DNA from: Corticicoccus populi
GTDB lineage: Bacteria; Bacillota; Bacilli; Staphylococcales; Salinicoccaceae
Assembly: GCF_042686195.1 (NCBI RefSeq)
Contig: NZ_JBHUOQ010000001.1
Location: forward strand, 620,001 to 684,000
Reading direction: 5' to 3'
DNA length: 64,000 bases
Shown: in pieces, positions 25,245 through 32,864 of the stretch
Layout of the letters: the number at the start of each line of letters is the position of its first letter
Position numbering within the stretch: the stretch's first letter is position 1
Notes under the pieces: model-generated
The model's input: the letters and a program-made list of their open reading frames with translations, nothing else
What the model was told of the DNA's origin: nothing
Database searches by the model: none
Position numbers and translations under genes: made by a program

Positions 25245-26302
25245 AACATCACCTGCGGAAGTTTAATGGACACGACTGTCTCTTTATTCAAAAGGCTGCT
25301 GATATTGATTTCTCCGTCGTGTTTTTCAATAATTCTTTTTACGATTGCGAGACCGAGTCCGCTCCCGCCTGTAGTTGAATTCCTCGATTGATCTGTACGG
25401 TAAAATGTTTCAAATACATGCGGCAGGTCGTGTTCATCAATACCGGCACCATTATCCTTAATGTCTATATACACGAAACCGTCTTTACTGAAAATATTAA
25501 TTTGAATCAAAAGAGGCTCCTGTCCTCGGTATTTAATACTGTTCCCAATGATATTTGAAACCGCTCTGTAGAATTGTTCACGGTCTGCTGATACAGCTAA
25601 GTGTTGTGAACCTTGTAATTCAATCATTATTTCCGGATGATCCAATTGATATTCACTTACAATATCACTAAAATACGGCGCCAACTGAACCGGACTAAAA
25701 TGAAATTCCACCTCTTCAAGGTCAAGTTTTGAGTACAAAAATAACTCATTTATCATAGATTCCATCCGTTCAATGGACTGATTGATTGTTTCTGTATACC
25801 TATGACGCTTCTCTACTGTATCAGCGACACCGTCAGCAATGCCATTCACGTAACCTTTCATAGAAGTGAGCGGTGTTTTTAAATCGTGGGACAGGCCTGC
25901 CATCAGTATCTGTCTGTTTCTGTTATATGCATCTTCTTTTTCACGAAGTGTCTTCAAATTTTTCCGCATCGTCTCGAACGAATCGGACAGACTGCCGATT
26001 TCATCGTTTCTGTTAACAGTAACAGGCGTATCAAGGTCGCCTTCTCCAATTTTCCGGGCATGTTCATTAAGCATTTGAATCGGCCGGATAATGTGTCTGC
26101 TGACGAGCCATGAAATCGTTACATTCACCAGTAAGAATACCAGTATGATGGATATGAAACGCAGCGTAATAAACGTGCCTGTACTGCCGTTAAGAGATAC
26201 AATAATTAAATATCCCAGAACGATATCGATAAAAAACAATGAAATCACCGGTACAATCAGCAGTATTATATTGGATAGAACCATCTTTTTTGTAATTGAC
26301 AT
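25241..26302 (-). CDS. Membrane sensor histidine kinase with HAMP domain
   Basis: A 353-residue kinase. Two transmembrane segments (about 9-35 and 46-68) are separated by an extremely short external loop of about 10 residues, then HAMP (about 66-118). The H-box has H139 in GLSHDLKTPLTSMKG, followed by the N-box (NIIGNSIKY) and G-box (GGSGLGLAIVKR). The tiny outside loop is the intramembrane-sensing architecture, in which a partner membrane protein often supplies the signal. The cognate regulator follows directly. Confidence 0.92.
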   Translation of the reverse strand: MSITKKMVLSNIILLIVPVISLFFIDIVLGYLIIVSLNGSTGTFITLRFISIILVFLLVNVTISWLVSRHIIRPIQMLNEHARKIGEGDLDTPVTVNRNDEIGSLSDSFETMRKNLKTLREKEDAYNRNRQILMAGLSHDLKTPLTSMKGYVNGIADGVADTVEKRHRYTETINQSIERMESMINELFLYSKLDLEEVEFHFSPVQLAPYFSDIVSEYQLDHPEIMIELQGSQHLAVSADREQFYRAVSNIIGNSIKYRGQEPLLIQINIFSKDGFVYIDIKDNGAGIDEHDLPHVFETFYRTDQSRNSTTGGSGLGLAIVKRIIEKHDGEINISSLLNKETVVSIKLPQVML

Positions 26303-26306
26303 ATGA

Positions 26307-26693
26307 TCACCCTGGTTGGTTGATTATCTTTATTATACCTAAAGAAATCAGGCCTGTAACCGTTCCCCATATGATATTTGTCATAAATACACTGATGAAC
26401 GCAAATGGATTCGTCAACGGACCCATTAACGCTCCCAGCAGTACAGGTGAGAGAATACCGCTTAAAATAACTGAGGCCGCTGCATAAAATATGCCTGTCA
26501 TAACTAAGTGCTGCACCGGTGTTTTTACATTTTTATAAACCATGATGATGATCCAGACAGCTGATATAATCAAGGTCAGTGATATGCTTGTGTATGGCTG
26601 ACCAATCATTTCTGTAACACCCAGTATGCTCATCAACGGCCGGATTAAAGCAAATGCAGACAGCAGAATAATTAATTTCCAGTTAAACTTCAT
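26307..26693 (-). CDS. Membrane protein in two-component operon, unknown function
   Basis: About 128 residues, nearly all hydrophobic, with roughly four helices (about 5-22, 30-50, 60-85, 95-122). Start: ATG 26693 with AGGGG 8 nt upstream is preferred; a GTG at 26702 is possible. It overlaps the preceding gene by 11 nt and ends 4 bp before the kinase start, so it is tightly coupled to both. No family was recognised. Context suggests an accessory to the intramembrane-sensing kinase. Confidence 0.65.
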   Translation of the reverse strand: MKFNWKLIILLSAFALIRPLMSILGVTEMIGQPYTSISLTLIISAVWIIIMVYKNVKTPVQHLVMTGIFYAAASVILSGILSPVLLGALMGPLTNPFAFISVFMTNIIWGTVTGLISLGIIKIINQPG

Positions 26694-27141
26694 TGTCCGC
26701 ACCCCTGTCTTTATAAAATACTTTTGATAACAGTAAAGTCATTGTCCCGAGTATTACACCCATCACAACTCCTGTCGATAAACTGCTGATAACCGCAAAT
26801 CCCCTGATTATTATTTCAGATGGAAAAGCTGAACCAGAAAAATTCCCGCCCAATGAAACACCTTGAGGAAAAGCCGCCGTCCATAACAGCTGATGCGTGA
26901 CCGCAAGAAACACACCATATATGACGCACAGCATTAACATTGTGATAAAAGGCCGCCTCACCCTTTTCATCAGTATATATACTATCCAGATAAATATCGG
27001 AATAAATACAAACAACGCATTTACAAATGTACCTTCTTTAATCATAGACAAATCATGAAGTATGACCCTCGGCACTCCTGCTAAGGATAGAAGTACCATC
27101 TCAAAAAAATGAATTCCAAAAACCGCTTTAAAATTTTTCAC
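26683..27141 (-). CDS. Membrane protein, first gene of the two-component operon
   Basis: About 152 residues with four predicted helices (roughly 8-28, 40-58, 70-92, 113-140). The likely start is GTG 27141: GGGAGGA lies 6 nt before it, whereas the upstream ATG (27156) has the Shine-Dalgarno inside its own first codons. General layout resembles the following gene, suggesting a heteromeric pair or an old duplication, but sequence identity is not obvious by eye. No family assigned. Confidence 0.62.
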   Translation of the reverse strand: MKNFKAVFGIHFFEMVLLSLAGVPRVILHDLSMIKEGTFVNALFVFIPIFIWIVYILMKRVRRPFITMLMLCVIYGVFLAVTHQLLWTAAFPQGVSLGGNFSGSAFPSEIIIRGFAVISSLSTGVVMGVILGTMTLLLSKVFYKDRGADNEV

Positions 27142-27246
27142 ATTAAATCCTCCCATGTATCGTATACCTTTACTCTACATAGCATCTGTTATTAAATAAT
27201 TATCTAATTCTTAAATATTTCTTAAACCATTGATTGGAAATTTTAT

Positions 27247-27279
27247 CCTAATATAGTTTTTGTTTCAAGGTATATTAGG
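27247..27279. repeat. Inverted repeat in divergent promoter region
   Basis: CCTAATATA (27247-27255) and TATATTAGG (27271-27279) are perfect inverted copies separated by 15 nt. They lie between the two-component operon and the P-loop gene on the opposite strand. There is no T-run, so an operator is likelier than a terminator. Confidence 0.5.
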
Positions 27280-27412
27280 TTATGATAGGATTAAAATACT
27301 GTTAACTTGTAATTTAATCCTGCTGTTTTAAAAAGTATTTCCTGAAGTTGTTGATAAGTTAAAGTATCTTCCAGTTAAATATGCAAATTAGAAAATAGAG
27401 ATGAGGATATTT

Positions 27413-27973
27413 ATGAAGAGATTAGCTGTAGTTACTGTTGGAATGACTCACAGTGGCAAAAGTTCATTTGCAGAAAAATTAGAAAGCAGGCTCGATAACT
27501 CTTTTGTCTTGGATCAGGATAATCATGCTGCGTTTATTAATACATATTATCAAAAGCTTCAGCCAAAGAATGGGACTAATACACTCAAACATTCAATTAC
27601 CGATTTACTTACTGATTATGCGATTGTAAATACCGACCTTCATTTCATTACCTGCAGTTCAAATCTTGTTAAAAAAGGGAGAACTTATCTTCTTGAAACA
27701 TTCTATAACAAAGAATTATTCACCCGTATATTAGTATATTTTGATATTCCACACGACATCTTGAAGAATAGAGTGAAAAACAGTGTACGAAATACAAATA
27801 TTTTTAGAGGTGACTATACTAATTTTGAACAGGTCCTTACGCGTCAGATTAATGAAAATTATTTAACAGACGCACAACCTTCCGCAGAAGAAGCAGATTA
27901 TTTATTTGTAGTAAAAAACAATGATGAGGTCGATTCTATTATTAAAGAAATCATTGCTATAGCTGAGAAGTAA
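27413..27973 (+). CDS. P-loop ATP-binding protein (small kinase-like)
   Basis: 186 residues with an N-terminal Walker A, GMTHSGKS (10-17), preceded by a beta-strand (LAVVTV). Later features are an acidic LDQDNHAAF region and a basic lid-like segment (DILKNRVKNSVRNTNIFRGD). The layout fits the zeta-toxin/adenylylsulfate-kinase-like group of small-molecule kinases, but no specific family is claimed. ATG 27413 is preferred to the one at 27401 because GAGG lies 6 nt upstream of it. It is followed by an MFS gene on the same strand, 68 bp away. Confidence 0.7.
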   Translation: MKRLAVVTVGMTHSGKSSFAEKLESRLDNSFVLDQDNHAAFINTYYQKLQPKNGTNTLKHSITDLLTDYAIVNTDLHFITCSSNLVKKGRTYLLETFYNKELFTRILVYFDIPHDILKNRVKNSVRNTNIFRGDYTNFEQVLTRQINENYLTDAQPSAEEADYLFVVKNNDEVDSIIKEIIAIAEK

Positions 27974-28041
27974 TCAGCCTTCCCAATATGTAAAATTCAA
28001 ATATTAATGTACGATTGGTTGCTGTTACAGGAGGAATCAGG

Positions 28042-29232
28042 ATGTGGACTAATAAAAATTTTCTTTACTTTTTAAGTGGTCAGATTGCTTCATCAATAGG
28101 ATTGGCTCTGTTTACAACTTCTCTGCCATTTTTGGTTATGTATTTGAATGGAAATGCCAGTGACATTAGTGGTGTTCAGAGCATGTTTATTGTCCCGCAA
28201 ATTTTCATTTTATTAATTGGCGGAGTGTTTGTAGACCGTCTGCCGAAAAAAACTGTGATTATTCTTTTAAATATTCTAAGAGCAACAGCATTATTCATCA
28301 TTTCCGTACTGATTTTTACCGGTAGAATTGAACTCTGGCATATATATGTACTTACCTTTCTACTTGGACTATTCAGTACAATCTATCAACCTGCTTTAAG
28401 AGCATTCTTACCTTCTGTAATATCCAAAGAATTTTTAATAAGGGCAAATTCATATCGTTCGATGATTAGAGAAACATCTGAAATGATTGGGCCGGTGTTT
28501 GCTGCATTTCTTGTTACAGCTTATGGTATATTCCTTACGTTTGGTGTTACAGCTGTTTCATTCTTACTTGCGGCTGTTTCATATGTTTTTATTGCAGTAA
28601 ATCGTCCTCCGGATCCGAATACACGAAATACAATAATGAGTGATTTCAAATCAGGTGTCAAAATATTATTTGAAAAGAAGTGGCTTGGTTCAAGCATCTT
28701 TATCGGCTCAATCGTCAATGTAGGTATTGCATCTTTTGATGTTATCATTCTCCCAGTGTACGCAGAATATCATTTCGATGGTATTCAAAGTTATGGTCTA
28801 CTGTTATCAAGTATGGCAGTCGGTGCATTTTTAGGTGCTCTTGTCATCAGCAGACAGACTAAAATAGAAAAGCGTATGAAAAAATATTATAGTTTCATGC
28901 TTATATTAGGTTTATCAATCCTCTTATTATATTTTATTAATCATTTTTATATTGTGTTAATTATAATGTTGTTGATTGGTTTTTCAATTTCATCATTCAT
29001 TATACTTTGGGACAGTACTATACAAGAACTGATTGAAGAAAAATTCCTTGGCAGGATTATCAGTCTTCAAATGTTCGGAGGTCTACTCCTTTTGCCTGTA
29101 GGTTATTATTTTTTCGGTGTAATCATTGATTATATCAATTTTGAAATCAGTATTATAATCAGCGCATTAATTATAATACTCTCTGCTCTAACCGGTCTTC
29201 TGATACGGAAAATTTACGGCATTCATATTTAA
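28042..29232 (+). CDS. MFS transporter, drug/siderophore exporter-like
   Basis: A 396-residue major facilitator protein with about 12 helices. The N-terminus (MWTNKNFLYFLSGQIASSIG) and the loop 2-3 motif GGVFVDRLPKKTVI match the MFS_3 group containing macrolide effluxers and the enterobactin exporter EntS. A second cytoplasmic motif is TKIEKRMKKYY. The ATG at 28042 follows AGGAGG by 7 nt. The substrate is unknown; proximity to a Fur-type-box-controlled reductase just downstream (80 bp) makes a siderophore role conceivable, not shown. Confidence 0.82.
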   Translation: MWTNKNFLYFLSGQIASSIGLALFTTSLPFLVMYLNGNASDISGVQSMFIVPQIFILLIGGVFVDRLPKKTVIILLNILRATALFIISVLIFTGRIELWHIYVLTFLLGLFSTIYQPALRAFLPSVISKEFLIRANSYRSMIRETSEMIGPVFAAFLVTAYGIFLTFGVTAVSFLLAAVSYVFIAVNRPPDPNTRNTIMSDFKSGVKILFEKKWLGSSIFIGSIVNVGIASFDVIILPVYAEYHFDGIQSYGLLLSSMAVGAFLGALVISRQTKIEKRMKKYYSFMLILGLSILLLYFINHFYIVLIIMLLIGFSISSFIILWDSTIQELIEEKFLGRIISLQMFGGLLLLPVGYYFFGVIIDYINFEISIIISALIIILSALTGLLIRKIYGIHI

Positions 29233-29251
29233 AATAAAAACCCCCAAATAA

Positions 29252-29280
29252 TTGAGAATCATTATCAATTATTGTATATT
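29252..29280 (+). promoter_or_regulatory. Fur-type box over promoter of the flavin reductase gene
   Basis: TTGAGA (29252-29257), 17 bp, TATATT (29275-29280). Overlapping the -35 and spacer is TGAGAATCATTATCA (29253-29267), matching the 7-1-7 Fur consensus TGATAATNATTATCA at all but one defined position. This predicts iron-repressed transcription. PerR and Zur boxes are related, so the regulator identity is inferred. Confidence 0.82.
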
Positions 29281-29312
29281 ATAAATAACACTATATAAAG
29301 GGGAATTAAATC

Positions 29313-30023
29313 ATGCAGATTTATTGGACTAAAATAAACCGTATTATTGATGAGACGCCGGAGGTAAAAACATATATGCTTGATTGTCCTGAGGGGTTCA
29401 CTTGGGAAGAAGGATCTCATACCCATTTCGCATTAAAAGGATTCAATGCCGGGGAAAAACCAAATAGAAGTCTGATTCGTCATATGTCCATCTCAACTCT
29501 GCCTCATGAAAATTCAATCGGCATTACGACACGTATTAAACCGGAGTGTTCTGAATTTAAATCTATTCTAAGAGATATGGCTGTCGGCAGTGAAGTTGCA
29601 CTGTTTAAAACACATTCTAATGTTCCGCTTAAACGTGAAAACAAAAATGTATATCTCCTGTCATCAGGAGTCGGACTCGCAACATTCAGACCTCTTGTGA
29701 TGGACTATCTTGGGCGTATGGATAATGTGAATCAAATTCATTCTTTAAATATTGATTCAACAAAAGACTTTTTATTCCCTGATATTTTCAATGCACTTCC
29801 GAATCAGAAGTTTTCAGTTCAATTTGTAGATAACCGCATTCAGTATTATGATGCAGTAAAAGAGCTGGCAGATGATCAGGACGGACTATTTTATGTCGTC
29901 GGCAGTGATGAATTTTTGCAGCAAAACATTGAAATTTTGCGCAGTAAAGGAATAGACCCGGCACAAATTGTACTCGATAAACATCCACAGCAGCGTTCGG
30001 GCTTTTTGCCTGAGGAAATCTGA
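29313..30023 (+). CDS. Ferredoxin-NADP reductase-like flavoprotein, probably iron-regulated
   Basis: A 236-residue protein of the ferredoxin-NADP+ reductase superfamily. It has an N-terminal FAD barrel with RHMS (56-59) in the RxYS flavin-binding position, and an NAD(P)-binding domain with SSGVGLATFRPL (117-128) and YVVGSDEF near the C-terminus. No ferredoxin, rubredoxin or globin domain is attached, so it needs an outside electron acceptor. The Fur-type box in its promoter suggests reductive release of iron from a siderophore or haem, or maintenance of redox balance under iron limitation. Monocistronic, RBS AAAGGGG. Confidence 0.8.
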   Translation: MQIYWTKINRIIDETPEVKTYMLDCPEGFTWEEGSHTHFALKGFNAGEKPNRSLIRHMSISTLPHENSIGITTRIKPECSEFKSILRDMAVGSEVALFKTHSNVPLKRENKNVYLLSSGVGLATFRPLVMDYLGRMDNVNQIHSLNIDSTKDFLFPDIFNALPNQKFSVQFVDNRIQYYDAVKELADDQDGLFYVVGSDEFLQQNIEILRSKGIDPAQIVLDKHPQQRSGFLPEEI

Positions 30024-30033
30024 TCATAAAAAT

Positions 30034-30095
30034 CCCCCCTTATATTTGTGGGCAACCTGAAGTTTTAGGACTCTACAAATTTAAAGGGGGCTTTA
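30034..30095. terminator. Bidirectional terminator between flavin reductase and luciferase-like gene
   Basis: CCCCCTTATATTTGT (30035-30049) pairs with ACAAATTTAAAGGGGG (30075-30090) with a small bulge. Both flanks are T-rich in the outgoing direction. The 25-nt loop can itself fold (CCTGAA/TTTAGG). Confidence 0.82.
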
Positions 30096-30099
30096 TTTA

Positions 30100-31089
30100 T
30101 TATTTATCGAGGTATTCTTTAATCAGACGAAATGAGTTTATTTTATCTTCAAGTAAATGAGTATTAGTAGAAATCATCAATTCATCGACGTTTTCATCAC
30201 TGTAGATACGTTCAAGCATGTTTCCAACTTCCTGCTGGCTGCCGATAATCATACTATCCATACGATGACTCACTTTTCTGTTTTCTTCTTCCGTTAGAAT
30301 AAATGATTTAGCTTCTTCAACGGACGGCAGGCGGTCATCATTTTTACTTTCTCCAAATTCTCTTTCTTTCATAATACCAAAAATGATTGAACTCATTGCG
30401 ATATCACGGGCTTTTTCTGTTGTCTCTGCGCAAAAAGCAGTAATTGTAACAATCACTTTACCGTTATTGCCTGATAGATTATCTTTGTAGGTCTTCAGCA
30501 CTTTTTTGATATCCCCGGCATTTGACATGAACTCACCGAAACAGTAATTAAGTCCTGCCTGTCCTGCTGCCTCAGCACTCTTTTCACTCGTTCCAAGCAT
30601 CCACACTTCAGGCACTTCTTCATTCTTCGGTGTAATTTTTAATTTATAGTCTGTATTATCATAGTTGATATAGTTGATAAGTTCTTTTGCAAGTTCCGGC
30701 ATATTCAATGCATTTTTTAAATAATTATCACTTAATGCTTCAGATACTTCTGCCGGTCCGCCGGGTGCACGGCCAATACCAAGATCTATTCTTCCCGGAT
30801 ATAATGCAGATAAAGTGTGGTACTGTTCCGCTACCTTAAATGGTTTATAATACGGCAGAAGTGTCGCTCCAGATCCGATTCTGATATCTTTTGTCAATTG
30901 TCCGATTGCTGACAGCACCACTTCCGGCGCTGATGAAGCAAAGCCCGTCATTCCATGATGTTCAGCAATCCAAAAACGATAAAAACCGGATTTATCTGCA
31001 AAAACTGCCAAATCCACTGTATTGTTCAGTGCGTCCCTGGAAGATTCTCCTTTTGATACAACTGCCTGATCCAGTATACTTATTTTCAA
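30100..31089 (-). CDS. LLM-class flavin-dependent oxidoreductase (MsnO8 type)
   Basis: A 329-residue bacterial-luciferase-like TIM barrel. The N-terminus (MKISILDQAVVSKG), then RFWIAEHHGMTGFASSAPEV, RIGSGATLLPYYKP and RIDLGIGRAPGG, are the signatures of the MsnO8/YceB-like group, which use FMNH2 or F420-type flavin. The substrate is unknown. Its ATG begins right after the stop of the DUF3219 gene, so the two form an operon. Confidence 0.9.
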   Translation of the reverse strand: MKISILDQAVVSKGESSRDALNNTVDLAVFADKSGFYRFWIAEHHGMTGFASSAPEVVLSAIGQLTKDIRIGSGATLLPYYKPFKVAEQYHTLSALYPGRIDLGIGRAPGGPAEVSEALSDNYLKNALNMPELAKELINYINYDNTDYKLKITPKNEEVPEVWMLGTSEKSAEAAGQAGLNYCFGEFMSNAGDIKKVLKTYKDNLSGNNGKVIVTITAFCAETTEKARDIAMSSIIFGIMKEREFGESKNDDRLPSVEEAKSFILTEEENRKVSHRMDSMIIGSQQEVGNMLERIYSDENVDELMISTNTHLLEDKINSFRLIKEYLDK

Positions 31090-31374
31090 TTACGACGCCG
31101 CCTTTACATCTTTTAAGGTGACATTGTATTCCCCCACCTGGCCGGCTTCATAAAGATTTGTCCGGTCGGTATAATAATTTACAATTTTCCCACGAAAGTT
31201 TAAATTTCTTTCAGGAACCTCCACATCAAAAATCTCCTGATAAAGCAGTACAGCAATATCATGATATTCGTCACTGGTTACATCAAAAATAATTTGTATT
31301 TCTGACTGACCATCGTTTTCTTCATAACTTTTCAAATCGATTGATACATTATTTAAAAGAATTTTATTTACCAT
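31090..31374 (-). CDS. DUF3219 family protein (YkvR-like)
   Basis: A 94-residue soluble protein. The start MVNKILLNNVSIDL and the end GEYNVTLKDVKAAS match the small DUF3219/YkvR family found in Bacillales. It is rich in beta-strand-type alternation with an acidic centre. No function has been assigned to the family. It is upstream of the luciferase-like gene with no gap. Confidence 0.75.
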   Translation of the reverse strand: MVNKILLNNVSIDLKSYEENDGQSEIQIIFDVTSDEYHDIAVLLYQEIFDVEVPERNLNFRGKIVNYYTDRTNLYEAGQVGEYNVTLKDVKAAS

Positions 31375-31443
31375 AAATCATTCACTCCATTCCTGAATAA
31401 CTGTAACATGAGATAATTGATTTTCTTAAAAATTTGCCTGTGA

Positions 31444-32718
31444 TTAACTGTTACCCACTAAGAAATCTACTATAGTAGGATTGGCAGTTCTTACCGCATG
31501 AACATTACTCGAATCATTCCCACCAAAATTAAGTGTCATTTTCCCGGACTGCATGAAAGACATCACTGGTATGTTTACGAAACTGTATGGAAATGCAATA
31601 AAATGTCCGGCATCTTGGAAGTCCAAAAATATATCCTTTGGATGAGTGCGTTGTGTTCTAATTAATTCTGAAAATGCTGATGACGGCCAAAGCTGATCAT
31701 CAGCTCCTGAAATTAACATTATTGGACAAGAAATATTTTCAACATCAATCATTATATTTTTTAATTTTGAGGATTTCTTGAGAGAATGAGTCCATATTTC
31801 TAAAAAGCTCATTGGTTTATTTCGAAAATAATTCGTAAATGATTTAAAAATTAAAGATGGTGAAAATCGTGTTTTTAAATATGGAAGTGGTACACCATCG
31901 AGTGTCCAGCTTTTTACAGGAGCAAAAACACCTTCTCTCATTCCGGAAGTTATATAGGCTCCAGGCGCACCAGCAATGATTGATTTATAATCATCATAAA
32001 CTGATCCAAGAAGCAAAGCCAATTCCGCTCCTTTAGAATATCCAACCAAGTGGACATTCCCGTCACATCGTTCATGATTTTTAAGATATTCCGTTGCTTC
32101 CTTAAAATATTCCAATGGAATATTCTCTAAATTTTTCGGCAGATTCTCACTATTAAAATACGGTAAGGCGTATACAAGAAAATTATGAGAAGCTAAATAT
32201 GCGGCAGATTCCGCTTTACAGCCACCGTCAGAACCACTCAACAATATAACGGCAGGAAATTCTCCACCTTTCTTTGGCTCAAATAACAGGCCCTTCCTGT
32301 CAGAAGTCGAATATTCTAATTTTCTAACAGGTTTTCTATAATAGATTAATTTGAAATCTGTAATATACAACACCTTGCCTTCAGCCATCACTCTTAAACT
32401 CACGAGAATCGGCAACTCATTATTTTTTTCAAAATAATCTTTTCTTCCAGCAGCTTTTTCTTTCATAGACCATAAAATCCCATTGGAGTCAGCAGTGTAA
32501 TAATCACCTTTTACTGGGGATTGTTCATCCAAATTCACCTCATTATTATTCGGCATGTATTCATTTACCGATTTGAAAATTTTATTATTATCGTCCTTCA
32601 TCTCAGTAATTATAGTTATTAATTCTTCCGGGCAGTTTTTTATCCGTAATTTCAAATCTTCATCGATAAAAACCTCTTCCTTCAATCCTTCAATATATAC
32701 CAATAAAATCACCAACAT
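31444..32718 (-). CDS. Acyl-CoA thioester hydrolase / BAAT C-terminal domain alpha/beta-hydrolase
   Basis: A 424-residue protein. A beta-rich N-terminal domain (about 1-135) is followed by an alpha/beta-hydrolase of the BAAT_C family (about 150-420). Catalytic residues seen are S228 in GYSKG, an Asp in ISGADDQLWPSS and a His in QDAGHFIAFP. Mammalian relatives are acyl-CoA thioesterases and bile acid-CoA N-acyltransferases, which use Cys; the Ser here suggests a hydrolase. Bacterial members have been proposed to act on acyl-thioesters or esters, the substrate being unknown. No convincing RBS precedes the ATG at 32718, so the start is uncertain. Confidence 0.8.
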   Translation of the reverse strand: MLVILLVYIEGLKEEVFIDEDLKLRIKNCPEELITIITEMKDDNNKIFKSVNEYMPNNNEVNLDEQSPVKGDYYTADSNGILWSMKEKAAGRKDYFEKNNELPILVSLRVMAEGKVLYITDFKLIYYRKPVRKLEYSTSDRKGLLFEPKKGGEFPAVILLSGSDGGCKAESAAYLASHNFLVYALPYFNSENLPKNLENIPLEYFKEATEYLKNHERCDGNVHLVGYSKGAELALLLGSVYDDYKSIIAGAPGAYITSGMREGVFAPVKSWTLDGVPLPYLKTRFSPSLIFKSFTNYFRNKPMSFLEIWTHSLKKSSKLKNIMIDVENISCPIMLISGADDQLWPSSAFSELIRTQRTHPKDIFLDFQDAGHFIAFPYSFVNIPVMSFMQSGKMTLNFGGNDSSNVHAVRTANPTIVDFLVGNS

Positions 32719-32804
32719 CTTCTATTAATTTATGTTATTAAAACTCAATGTGCTTATTATATCAAACTTTATTTTTACTCTTATAAATATGTGCAGACTA
32801 AAAA

Positions 32805-32838
32805 AAGAACCTGCAATCTCACTGGATTACAGATTCTT
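32805..32838 (-). terminator. Terminator of the membrane glycosyltransferase gene
   Basis: An imperfect stem (AAGAATCTGTAATC / GATTGCAGGTTCTT on the minus strand) is followed by TTTTTT. Confidence 0.7.
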
Positions 32839-32864
32839 AAAGTTCTATATAAACGCTCTATTCT

